Shown piece by piece: positions 1 to 5,732 of a stretch of 7,957 nt of DNA; position 1 is the stretch's first letter, and each line of letters starts with the position of its first letter. This DNA is from CAYPOY01 sp964412395 (lineage in GTDB: Bacteria; Chloroflexota; Anaerolineae; B4-G1). The stretch is from NCBI GenBank assembly GCA_964412395.1, contig CAYPOY010000242.1, positions 1 to 7,957 on the forward strand, read 5' to 3'. Position numbers and translations under genes: made by a program. The notes beneath the pieces were generated by a model. It was not told the DNA's origin. It did not search any database and was given only the letters and a program-made list of their open reading frames with translations.

Positions 1-977
1 ACGACTGGTTTATTGACGCGTTGAAAATTTTTCATCCACAGCAAATCGAGTTCGCTCGCCTCAATCTCAGCTACACCGTGATGAGTAAGCGAAAGCTACT
101 GGAGTTGGTTGAGGGAGGATATGTCACCGGATGGGACGATCCACGGCTGCCTGCAATATCGGGTCTGCGGAGACGTGGCTATACACCAGAGGCAATCCGA
201 GATTTTTGTGACCGCATCGGGGTGGCCAAGAGTAATAGTACCGTAGACATCACACTGCTCGAGCACTGCGTCCGCCAGGATTTGGATCGCCGCACTCCGC
301 GTGTGATGGCTGTATTGCGTCCACTGCGGGTGGTCATTGACAATTATCCAGAAGACCGGGTGGAAGAGTTAGATGCTGTGAATCATCCGGGGGACTCCAG
401 TATGGGGTTACGCAAGGTCCCTTTTTCGCGTGTGCTGTACATCGAGCGGGAGGATTTTCGTGAGGACCCACCGAAAAAATACTTCCGTTTGGCCCCGGGT
501 CGTGAAGTGCGGCTAAAACACGCGTATTTAATCACATGTGTACGGGTGGTTAAGGATGAACGAACCGGCGAAGTGGTCGAACTGCACTGTACTTATGATC
601 CAGAGACGCGGGGGGGAGTGACACCAGACGGACGCAAGGTCAGAGGGACGTTGCACTGGGTGTCGGCGGCCCACGCGCTCGAAGTCGAAGTACGCCTGTA
701 TGACTATCTCTTCACCAAAGCAAACCCATACGATGTAGAGGAGGGTTCGGATTTCAAGGCCAGTCTGAATCCGAATTCGTTGGTGACGTTGACATCGTGC
801 CGGGTCGAACCCAGTCTTGGCGGTGCGCAACCTGGAAACCGTTACCAGTTTATGAGAAAGGGCTATTTCTGCGTCGATCCTGATTCGTCCGATGGAGCAC
901 TTGTATTCAATCGGACTGTGTCGTTGCGCGATTCATGGGCCAAGATCGAGAAAGCGCAGAAGAAGAAGGGAAAGTGA
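1..977 (+). CDS. glnS: Glutaminyl-tRNA synthetase (GlnRS), 3' part of gene
   Basis: Cytoplasmic class I enzyme that attaches glutamine to tRNA-Gln. The gene enters from outside the window; the frame is already open at base 3 and reads DWFIDALKIFHP, so a TTG at 21 is not the start. The KMSKS-type ATP loop is VMSKR at 78-92, followed by the GlnRS signature WDDPRLPAISGLRRRGY. After it come the two beta-barrels of the anticodon-binding domain, with HWVSAAHALEVEVRLYD and, near the end, GYFCVDPDS and FNRTVSLRDSWAKI, all close to the E. coli protein as I recall it. The HIGH motif and catalytic fold lie upstream. The protein ends shortly after the second barrel in a lysine-rich tail (EKAQKKKGK), with no extra C-terminal domain. 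It stops at TGA 975-977, 23 bp before gltX, so the two were probably transcribed together. Confidence 0.96.
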   Translation, partial: DWFIDALKIFHPQQIEFARLNLSYTVMSKRKLLELVEGGYVTGWDDPRLPAISGLRRRGYTPEAIRDFCDRIGVAKSNSTVDITLLEHCVRQDLDRRTPRVMAVLRPLRVVIDNYPEDRVEELDAVNHPGDSSMGLRKVPFSRVLYIEREDFREDPPKKYFRLAPGREVRLKHAYLITCVRVVKDERTGEVVELHCTYDPETRGGVTPDGRKVRGTLHWVSAAHALEVEVRLYDYLFTKANPYDVEEGSDFKASLNPNSLVTLTSCRVEPSLGGAQPGNRYQFMRKGYFCVDPDSSDGALVFNRTVSLRDSWAKIEKAQKKKGK

Positions 978-1000
978 TCTGTGGACACCAGGGGGAGAGA

Positions 1001-2515
1001 ATGACAGTTCGCGTTCGTTTCGCCCCCAGCCCCACCGGCGAGCCGCACATCGGCAACGTGCGGACGGTGGTGTTCAACTGGCTCTTTGCCCGCAAGATGG
1101 GTGGGCGGTTCATCCTGCGCATTGAGGATACCGACCGGACGCGGTATCGGCCGGAGTCCATCCTGGGCATCATGGAGGGTCTGCGCTGGCTGGGGTTGGA
1201 TTGGGATGAGGGGCCGGGGCTGGAGGAGTTGCAGCGTTCGGGCGTGGAGAATGCCGAGGAATATGCCGTCGGCGGGCCGTATGGGCCGTACATCCAGTCG
1301 GAGCGGTTGGATCTGTATCGCCCTGTGGCCGAGGAGTTGATCACCAAAGGTTGGGCCTACCGCTGTAACTGCACGCCGGAGCGGCTGGAGCAGGTGCGAG
1401 AGCGCCAGCGAGCCCGCAAGCAACCGTTGGTGATGTACGATCGCCACTGCCGTGGCCTCCCGCCGGACGCCATCTCTCCCGACGAGCCGCACGTCATCCG
1501 GCTCAAGGTTCCGTTGACCGGTCAGACGATCGTCCACGATGTCATCAAGGGGGATGTGGCCTACGAGAACGCCAGTATAGACGACCAGATTCTCCTCAAA
1601 TCGGACGGTTTCCCCACGTACCACCTGGCGGTTGTGGTGGATGACCATCATATGAAGATCACCCACATTATCCGCGCTGACCACTGGATCCCCAGTACTC
1701 CCAAGCACATTTTGATGTACCAGGCGCTTGGCTGGGAGGCCCCCGTCTACTGCCACGTGCCGCTGGTACTGGGTGAGGATGGTAAGCCGCTATCCAAGCG
1801 GCACGGTGCAACTTCCGTTACTCAGTTCCGCGATCAGGGATACTTGCCGGAGGCGTTGTTCAACTTCCTGGCTCTCCTGGGTTGGGCTCCAGGGGAAGGA
1901 GAGGAGCAGGAGCTCTTCAGCCGGGAGGAGTTGATTGAGCGCTTTGATCTGTTTCGTGTTAACAAGGCACCTGCGGTTTTCTCCTACAAGAAACTGGACT
2001 GGATGAACGGCGTCTACATCCGAAATACGTCGGAGGAAGAACTTTTGGAGCGATTGTTGCCCTTCTGGCAGAAAGCCGGCCTGCTCCCAGACCCGTGCCC
2101 GGAGGAGGAGCGGGAGGCGCTGCGACCAATCGTTCCTCTGGTTCAGGAGCGGCTGAAGCGACTGGAGGATGTCGTTGAGTGGACGACATTCCTATTCCAA
2201 GAGGTCGAGGTTCCTCCGGCGAAGCAACTGGTGGGGAAGAAGATGACACCGGAGAAGAGCCTGGCGGCGTTGCGACGGGCGCGAGGTTTGCTGGCGGAGA
2301 TAGAGCCTTTCGAGGCTGAGGCGATGGAGCCGCCGATGCGGGCATTGGCAGGCGAACTAGGGCTCAAGGCCGGGCAACTGTTCGGCCCCGTGCGTTGGGC
2401 GGTGACAGGGCAGAAGGTTGCGCCGCCACTGTTCGGGTCGTTGGCGATCCTGGGGCGGGAGCGGGTGCTGGCCCGGTTGGATGCGGCCGAGGCGGCCCTG
2501 GCGGCGTCGGTGTAG
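1001..2515 (+). CDS. gltX: Glutamyl-tRNA synthetase (GluRS)
   Basis: Class Ic synthetase that charges tRNA-Glu; 504 residues, the usual bacterial length. The N-terminus RVRFAPSPTGEPHIGN carries the HIGH-type motif (HIGN, residues 16-19). The second ATP-binding motif is KPLSKRHG starting at residue 262. A zinc-finger-like insert has C122, C124 and C150 with Y146 and H149 nearby. The C-terminal third is the helical anticodon-binding region. I chose ATG 1001 because it gives the family N-terminus directly and has a GGGGGAG ribosome binding site at 991-997. An upstream in-frame ATG at 935 would add 22 unrelated residues inside glnS. Stop is TAG. Because a GlnRS is encoded next door, this GluRS is expected to charge tRNA-Glu only (inference; the discriminating residue was not tested). 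Confidence 0.97.
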   Translation: MTVRVRFAPSPTGEPHIGNVRTVVFNWLFARKMGGRFILRIEDTDRTRYRPESILGIMEGLRWLGLDWDEGPGLEELQRSGVENAEEYAVGGPYGPYIQSERLDLYRPVAEELITKGWAYRCNCTPERLEQVRERQRARKQPLVMYDRHCRGLPPDAISPDEPHVIRLKVPLTGQTIVHDVIKGDVAYENASIDDQILLKSDGFPTYHLAVVVDDHHMKITHIIRADHWIPSTPKHILMYQALGWEAPVYCHVPLVLGEDGKPLSKRHGATSVTQFRDQGYLPEALFNFLALLGWAPGEGEEQELFSREELIERFDLFRVNKAPAVFSYKKLDWMNGVYIRNTSEEELLERLLPFWQKAGLLPDPCPEEEREALRPIVPLVQERLKRLEDVVEWTTFLFQEVEVPPAKQLVGKKMTPEKSLAALRRARGLLAEIEPFEAEAMEPPMRALAGELGLKAGQLFGPVRWAVTGQKVAPPLFGSLAILGRERVLARLDAAEAALAASV

Positions 2516-2540
2516 CCCACTTGGCCGGCCAAGAGTGACA

Positions 2541-2570
2541 AGAGCAAAAGCCCCACCGGTAGGGTGGGGC
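2541..2570 (-). terminator. Intrinsic terminator of the minus-strand tRNA unit
   Basis: A perfect 8-bp GC-rich stem (GCCCCACC at 2550-2557 with GGTGGGGC at 2563-2570) closes a 5-nt loop. Read on the minus strand, the stem is followed at once by TTTT (bases 2549-2546) and GCTCTTGTC. On the plus strand there is no T-tract after the stem, so it should mainly end minus-strand transcripts coming from the tRNA genes. It may also slow transcripts leaving gltX. Confidence 0.75.
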
Positions 2571-2629
2571 CTGTGGTGTTGTCGCTTGATGGGCAACCTG
2601 CGCAGAACTCGGATTTGCAATCAATCCAG

Positions 2630-2701
2630 TGGCGACGGGCAGATTTGAACTGCCAACCAAGGGCTTATGAGTCCCCTGCTCTGCCATTGAGCTACGTCGC
2701 C
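2630..2701 (-). tRNA. tRNA with CAT anticodon (elongator Met or Ile2)
   Basis: A complete 72-nt cloverleaf on the minus strand. The acceptor stem is GGCGACG/CGTCGCC with discriminator A. The D-arm is GCTC/GAGC around AATGGCA. The anticodon loop is CTCATAA with CAT at 2669-2667. The variable loop has 5 nt, and the T-arm GGCAG/CTGCC closes TTCAAAT. CCA is not encoded. The anticodon stem GGGGA/GCCCT has three G-C pairs, an outer G-T pair and an A31-G39 mismatch at the loop. CAT can mean elongator Met, or Ile2 if C34 becomes lysidine; the sequence alone does not decide. It is not the initiator, which has three G-C pairs next to the loop. Confidence 0.93.
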
Positions 2702-2743
2702 ATAATGTAACACGGGCACTTGCCGGCGCCTGTCTGCTATTCA

Positions 2744-2836
2744 GGTAGCGAGGGCAGGATTCGACCCTATGATCTCCGGGTTATGAGCTCCAATCCCAAT
2801 ACATATACTCTGGACCATTGGGCCACCCATTTTAGG
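2744..2836 (-). tRNA. Degenerate tRNA-like sequence (CAT); possible tRNA relic or att site
   Basis: Read on the minus strand, the 3' half is laid out like a normal tRNA: loop CTCATAA (2787-2781), CCCGG, 5-nt variable loop AGATC, T-arm ATAGG/CCTGC around GTCGAAT, then CCTCGCT, A and CC. The CCC after the loop recalls initiator tRNA. The 5' half does not fit. No AGCGAGG partner for the acceptor exists. The five bases before the loop (TGGAG) pair poorly with CCCGG, while TTGGG seven bases further upstream pairs well but would leave a 14-nt loop. A D-arm-like stretch (GCCC, AATGGTCCA, GAGT) is visible. It may be a pseudogene, the leftover 3' half of a tRNA used as an integration site, or an odd working RNA. 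The 5' limit is uncertain. Confidence 0.45.
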
Positions 2837-2842
2837 GTGGCC
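2821..2842. repeat. Perfect 8-bp inverted repeat at the 5' edge of the tRNA-like sequence
   Basis: GGCCACCC (2821-2828) and GGGTGGCC (2835-2842) flank a 6-nt loop. In the minus-strand transcript this hairpin would take up the GGTGGC stretch (2827-2822), which could otherwise pair with GCTACC (2749-2744) at the tRNA-like 3' end. The two pairings exclude each other. Confidence 0.6.
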
Positions 2843-2843
2843 T

Positions 2844-2874
2844 TACGCTCTTAGGTCTCTAAGAGTCCAGCGTA
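2844..2874 (-). other. Bulged hairpin in the leader of the tRNA transcript
   Basis: CTCTTAG/CTAAGAG forms a perfect 7-bp stem with a 4-nt loop. It is extended by TACG/CGTA after a 5-nt bulge (2866-2870). It would begin about 12 nt from the predicted minus-strand transcription start, so it could protect or process the 5' leader. No function is known. Confidence 0.5.
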
Positions 2875-2892
2875 CTACCATCCAGTGCAGAG

Positions 2893-2921
2893 ATTATAAC
2901 AGATGAGGCCGTGCCTGTCAA
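2893..2921 (-). promoter_or_regulatory. Perfect sigma70-type promoter for the tRNA unit
   Basis: On the minus strand TTGACA (2921-2916) and TATAAT (2898-2893) both match the consensus exactly, with the ideal 17-bp spacer. The start site would fall near 2886. It points into the leader hairpin, the tRNA-like sequence, the CAT tRNA and the terminator, which makes one self-contained minus-strand unit of about 340 nt. Confidence 0.88.
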
Positions 2922-2943
2922 ACACGCAATTTCTGCAAGCCAG

Positions 2944-2972
2944 TTGTCGGCCTTAACGATTTGTGCTATAAT
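2944..2972 (+). promoter_or_regulatory. Promoter of the PadR-family gene
   Basis: TTGTCG (2944-2949, four of six consensus bases) and TATAAT (2967-2972, exact) are 17 bp apart. The start site would be near 2979. It is back to back with the minus-strand tRNA promoter; the two -35 boxes are 22 bp apart. Confidence 0.7.
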
Positions 2973-2992
2973 ATAGCAAATCGTTATAACGA
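2955..2992. promoter_or_regulatory. Two overlapping palindromes on the padR promoter; likely PadR operator
   Basis: The first palindrome has AACGATTTG (2955-2963) facing CAAATCGTT (2977-2985), with inner arms CTATA and TATAG; only the TG at 2964-2965 and the central A break it. The second, TCGTTATAACGA (2981-2992), is a perfect 12-bp palindrome sharing the right arm of the first. Together they cover the -10 box and the start site. PadR-family dimers commonly repress their own genes, so self-repression is the likely role (inference). Confidence 0.65.
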
Positions 2993-3014
2993 AACACATA
3001 TAACAGAACGTGCT

Positions 3015-3593
3015 ATGGCTAGAGCCGTGAGTACCCGTCACTTAACCCTGGGCTTGCTGACCCAGCAACCTATGTCCGGCTATGACATCAAGCGTTTTCT
3101 CAAAAGCCTGAGTTGGATGATTGATAGTCCTAGCTTTAGCAGCATCTACCCTACCTTGCGCGCTTTGCGGGAAGATGGTCTCGTAACCGTGGAGGTGGCC
3201 CCTCGCCAGGGTAAGTCACCTCGAAAGATCTACACCATCACGGAGGCTGGAAGGCAGGTATTAGGAGAGTGGATGGACCAGCCGGTCGCGCCGGGGGCTT
3301 CCTTGAGGACTTTCGTGATGCGCTTGATCCTGGCCAGCAACTTCTCGCACACCGGGTTGATTGCTCACCTGCACCAACGACGCTCACAGGTTGCAGCCCA
3401 TCACGCCACCCTGAAGCGGATTGCCGAGGCGCTGGATGGGACGATGGACTCTGGGCAACGTCTGGCATTTGGCTATGGGTTGACTCTAGCCACTGCAGAG
3501 TTAGCCTGGCTGGATAGCACGCTAGAACAGTTATCTCAACAGCCACTACCCGTGGAGGTCGTAAAGGACGGCAGCGTTATTCCGACAGTTTGA
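3015..3593 (+). CDS. PadR-family transcriptional regulator
   Basis: A 192-residue DNA-binding protein, the typical PadR length. Residues about 8-80 form the winged helix: LTLGLLTQQPMSGYDIKR, then SSIYPTLRALREDGLV and the wing with PRKIYTITEAGRQVL. This is the classic PadR N-terminus. The rest (about 88-185) is the helical dimerisation part of the longer PadR class, with LRTFVMRLILASN and a final segment around LATAELAWLDSTLEQL. The ligand is unknown. ATG 3015 is chosen because it starts just before the conserved TRHLTLGLL; no strong ribosome binding site precedes it. An in-frame TTG at 2961 lies inside the promoter and is rejected. The gene sits alone, divergent from the tRNA unit. Its natural target beyond itself is not visible here. 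Confidence 0.92.
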   Translation: MARAVSTRHLTLGLLTQQPMSGYDIKRFLKSLSWMIDSPSFSSIYPTLRALREDGLVTVEVAPRQGKSPRKIYTITEAGRQVLGEWMDQPVAPGASLRTFVMRLILASNFSHTGLIAHLHQRRSQVAAHHATLKRIAEALDGTMDSGQRLAFGYGLTLATAELAWLDSTLEQLSQQPLPVEVVKDGSVIPTV

Positions 3594-3651
3594 CGCGCGC
3601 GTCCATCTGATTCTATCTGCGATTTCCCATAATTCGGGTCCAGGACTTACT

Positions 3652-3712
3652 GTAGACCTGGTTTGTGCCAAGACCGATGGTAGGGGTTGCGGCCAGCCAG
3701 GTCTACTTTATT
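3652..3712 (+). terminator. Long-loop inverted repeat after padR; possible terminator
   Basis: GTAGACCTGG (3652-3661) and CCAGGTCTAC (3697-3706) are perfectly complementary over 10 bp, with a 35-nt loop. TTTATT follows at 3707-3712, which is a weak T-tract. This could end padR mRNA. The long loop makes it less certain, and it may instead be a leader element of the zinc-protein gene that starts at 3730. Confidence 0.4.
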
Positions 3713-3729
3713 GACAAGGGGAGCGGACT

Positions 3730-4053
3730 GTGGAGGATAAAGCAGCAATCCTGCAGCGCGAACTGGACGAACTGCGGGCTCAGGTCGCCGCACTGGAGAG
3801 AACCCTCGAGGAGAAGCCCGATTATGGGCTTGGCAAGGGAGCCCCTGCGGTCACGCAATGGGAACTTAATCAGACCCTGTTGCGGCAGTTCAAGGAACGA
3901 GCTGCGGGCATTGAGCGCGCGCTATCAGAGGTGATTGAAGGTACGTATGGGATTTGCGAGAAATGTGGAAGGCCAATCCACCCCGACCGCCTGGCGGTCT
4001 TGCCGGATACCAGGATATGCATCCATTGTGCGAGGGCCGGTGAGTGCAAATGA
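3730..4053 (+). CDS. DksA/TraR-family C4 zinc-finger protein
   Basis: A 107-residue protein. Residues 1-30 and about 44-70 are heptad-rich helices, likely a coiled-coil hairpin. The C-terminus is a zinc finger with C76, C79, C97 and C100 (spacing CX2C, 17 residues, CX2C) in GTYGICEKCGRPI and RICIHC, the DksA/TraR signature. Such proteins reach into the secondary channel of RNA polymerase, as DksA does with ppGpp. Here the acidic DXXDXA tip motif of true DksA is not seen between the helices, so the polymerase effect may differ. The start is GTG 3730, preceded by AGGGGAG (3717-3723) at good spacing; this choice makes the protein begin MEDKAAILQRELDEL. It is a single gene, with long non-coding DNA on its 3' side. 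Confidence 0.85.
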   Translation: MEDKAAILQRELDELRAQVAALERTLEEKPDYGLGKGAPAVTQWELNQTLLRQFKERAAGIERALSEVIEGTYGICEKCGRPIHPDRLAVLPDTRICIHCARAGECK

Positions 4054-4161
4054 GCTGGTTAGCAGCCAGCACTCAGCAGTGGCGGATGGCCATCGGCTGT
4101 GTTGGGGTTGGAGATCCAATCACAAATGGGGGTCTTTGGGAGTTTGCGTGGATGACGTATC

Positions 4162-4218
4162 GGAGTCCCGAACTTGTTTGGGTTCTTCGCGCTGCATCCC
4201 CAACAAGTTGGGGACTCC
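4162..4218. repeat. Long imperfect palindrome upstream of rpsU
   Basis: The arms 4162-4182 and 4198-4218 pair at 19 of 21 positions around a 15-nt loop. Each arm is itself nearly palindromic (CCCGAACTTGTTTGGG on the left, CCCCAACAAGTTGGGG on the right). No T-tract follows, so a simple terminator is unlikely. It resembles a dispersed REP- or MITE-like repeat or a cruciform-forming site. The remaining gap 4054-4277 also holds a small GCTGG/CCAGC hairpin just after the zinc-protein stop, the 10-bp palindrome GATGGCCATC (4085-4094) and TTGGA/TCCAA (4108-4119). No gene is seen there. Confidence 0.7.
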
Positions 4219-4260
4219 AATGCCCTGACCCCGCGAAATCCCGAAGAACTACAAATGGAA

Positions 4261-4270
4261 GGGGAGGTGA
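4261..4270 (+). promoter_or_regulatory. Ribosome binding site that fixes the rpsU TTG start
   Basis: GGGGAGGTGA is an unusually long match to the anti-Shine-Dalgarno sequence and lies 7 bases before TTG 4278. The open frame runs much further upstream, so this site is the main reason for placing the start at the TTG. Confidence 0.8.
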
Positions 4271-4277
4271 ATCGAGA

Positions 4278-4487
4278 TTGACGAGAGTTGTGCTAAAATC
4301 TGGAGAATCACAGGAGAGTCTGCTCAGGCGCTTTCGCAAGCAAGTGACCAGGGATCGTATCCTGAGTGATGTGAAGAAGAAACGCTTTTTCGTTTCCAAG
4401 AGCGAGAAGCGACGACGCGCTCGTCTCAAGGCCATACGCCGGGAGCGGCAACGCCAGCGGCGAAAACAGAGACGGTATCGCAGGTAA
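4278..4487 (+). CDS. rpsU: 30S ribosomal protein bS21
   Basis: A 69-residue, very basic protein of the small-subunit platform, where bS21 lies near the anti-Shine-Dalgarno end of 16S rRNA and helps initiation. Conserved bS21 features are in order: GESQESLLRRFRKQV, then RDRILSDVKKKRFF, then a tail made almost wholly of Arg, Lys and Gln. The start is TTG, chosen from the strong ribosome binding site and because the protein then begins MTRVVLKSGES as in the family. It ends at TAA 4485-4487; the S1-repeat gene begins 3 bases later, so the two are almost surely one operon and probably translationally coupled. Confidence 0.95.
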   Translation: MTRVVLKSGESQESLLRRFRKQVTRDRILSDVKKKRFFVSKSEKRRRARLKAIRRERQRQRRKQRRYRR

Positions 4488-4490
4488 ACC

Positions 4491-5588
4491 GTGATGGATA
4501 AACAGTGTACCGATTTGCAGTGGCAACGATTTTCAACGCTGCTCGAGAGTGAATACGACTACACGCGCCCGAAACGCGGCCAGGTTCGCCAGTCAGTTGT
4601 CCTCTCTGTCAGTGAAAACGACGTTATCGTTGATCTGGGAACCAAGCGGGATGGCATTGTCCCACGCAGAGACCTGGAGTTGCTAGACGATGCATACCGC
4701 ACCAGCCTACAGGCTGGTGACCGCGTCCCGGTTTGCGTCTTGACCACCTCAGGCCGCCATGGCGAGCTCATTGTCTCGCTGAAGCAGGGCCTGGCCCAGC
4801 AGGACTGGTTGCGGGCCCAGGAGTGCCTGGAGAGTGGAGAGGTCTGCGAAGCCGAAGTGACAGAAGTGAACCGTGGCGGTGTCATTGTCTCGTTTGGCCA
4901 TCTGCGCGGCTTCGTGCCTAATTCGCATCTGACCTCGTTGCCCTCGGGCTTGCGGAGGGACCGCTTGCAGCAGGCAAAGTCCGAACTGCTAGGGCAAACT
5001 CTGTCGCTAGCGGTGATCGAGGTGGATCAGCAACGGCGACGCCTGGTGTCGTCGGAGCGTGTCGCAGGTCGCCGCAGGCGTCAGCAACTGCTTGAGGAGT
5101 TGACGGAAGGTGAGGTGCGGACCGGCGTCGTATGCAACCTGGTTAAGTTCGGTGCTTTCGTGGACCTGGGTGGTGTGGACGGCCTGATCCACATTTCGGA
5201 GTTGGATTGGAGGCACGTGACACACCCCAGCAAGGTGCTGAGCGTGGGCGACGCGGTGGAGGTGTACGTCCTGAGCGTGGATCGCGAGCGGGAACGTGTG
5301 GGGCTGAGCCGTAAGCGAGTGTTGCCCGATCCCTGGCCTCTCGTGGCCAGCAGACTGTGTGTGGGTCAGGTGGTCGAGGGAACTGTGACAAAGGTCGTAG
5401 AGTTTGGCATGTTCGTAGACCTCGGCGAGGGGGTTGAGGGCTTGGTTCGTACTTCTGAGATGTCTGGTGGGGAAGCCTCCTACGCAGAACTGGAGCCTGG
5501 CTCCTCGATCAAAGTACGTGTGTTGGAGATCAACCGCTGGCGGCGTCGCATCGCGCTCAGCCTACGTATTGACCTCCACCTATCGTGA
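4491..5588 (+). CDS. rpsA: S1-repeat RNA-binding protein, bS1-like
   Basis: A 365-residue protein made of four S1 OB-fold repeats at about residues 29-98, 115-190, 206-276 and 291-360. Repeats 3 and 4 are the best preserved (VKFGAFVDLGGVDGLIHISEL and VEFGMFVDLGEGVEGLVRTSEM). Repeats 1 and 2 are more diverged, as in ribosomal bS1, where the first two repeats hold the ribosome and the later ones hold mRNA. Four repeats is the short form found outside Proteobacteria; E. coli bS1 has six. It starts at GTG 4491 or ATG 4494. The ribosome binding site is weak (AGG 4482-4484), fitting coupling to rpsU. Whether it is the cell's only bS1 or a paralog cannot be seen here. Confidence 0.88.
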   Translation: MMDKQCTDLQWQRFSTLLESEYDYTRPKRGQVRQSVVLSVSENDVIVDLGTKRDGIVPRRDLELLDDAYRTSLQAGDRVPVCVLTTSGRHGELIVSLKQGLAQQDWLRAQECLESGEVCEAEVTEVNRGGVIVSFGHLRGFVPNSHLTSLPSGLRRDRLQQAKSELLGQTLSLAVIEVDQQRRRLVSSERVAGRRRRQQLLEELTEGEVRTGVVCNLVKFGAFVDLGGVDGLIHISELDWRHVTHPSKVLSVGDAVEVYVLSVDRERERVGLSRKRVLPDPWPLVASRLCVGQVVEGTVTKVVEFGMFVDLGEGVEGLVRTSEMSGGEASYAELEPGSSIKVRVLEINRWRRRIALSLRIDLHLS

Positions 5589-5732
5589 CTTGCTGGCACG
5601 ACGGGGCGCAAAGGTATGGGCGCGGTTGGTGGGACTGGAGGCCGATTTGCCAACGGATGAGAACGAGTAGTGCAACACAACGCGCGAACGGTGACCTATG
5701 AGTTCAGGAAATAGATCGTGGGGCGACAGGTA
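5589..5732 (+). other. Spacer after the S1 gene, no gene recognised
   Basis: The +1 frame relative to the S1 gene stays open to TAG 5668-5670 and would encode RDLLARRGAKVW and an acidic end, LPTDENE. No start or ribosome binding site supports it as a gene. No clear terminator or promoter is visible in this stretch. Confidence 0.35.

Noticed and set aside
935..1000. Upstream ATG that would extend gltX by 22 residues
   Set aside because: It lies inside the end of glnS, has no good ribosome binding site, and adds residues not found before the conserved RVRFAPSPTG start.
863..1756. Long minus-strand open frame opposite gltX
   Set aside because: The plus strand encodes clear GlnRS and GluRS here; the antisense frame is His- and Pro-rich with no recognisable domain, as expected of a GC-rich shadow.
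2961..3014. TTG at 2961 as start of the PadR gene
   Set aside because: It overlaps the -10 box and palindromic operator; ATG 3015 gives the family N-terminus.
3711..3739. TTGACA as a promoter for the zinc-protein gene
   Set aside because: The base set 17 bp downstream (AGGATA) is a poor -10 box and already lies inside the gene.
4044..4277. Upstream open extension of the rpsU frame
   Set aside because: It runs through a large palindrome and has no bS21-like residues; a strong ribosome binding site places the start at 4278.
4278..4299. TTGACG and TAAAAT pair as a promoter
   Set aside because: The spacing is 10 bp and both boxes lie within the rpsU coding region; TTG 4278 is better explained as the start codon.
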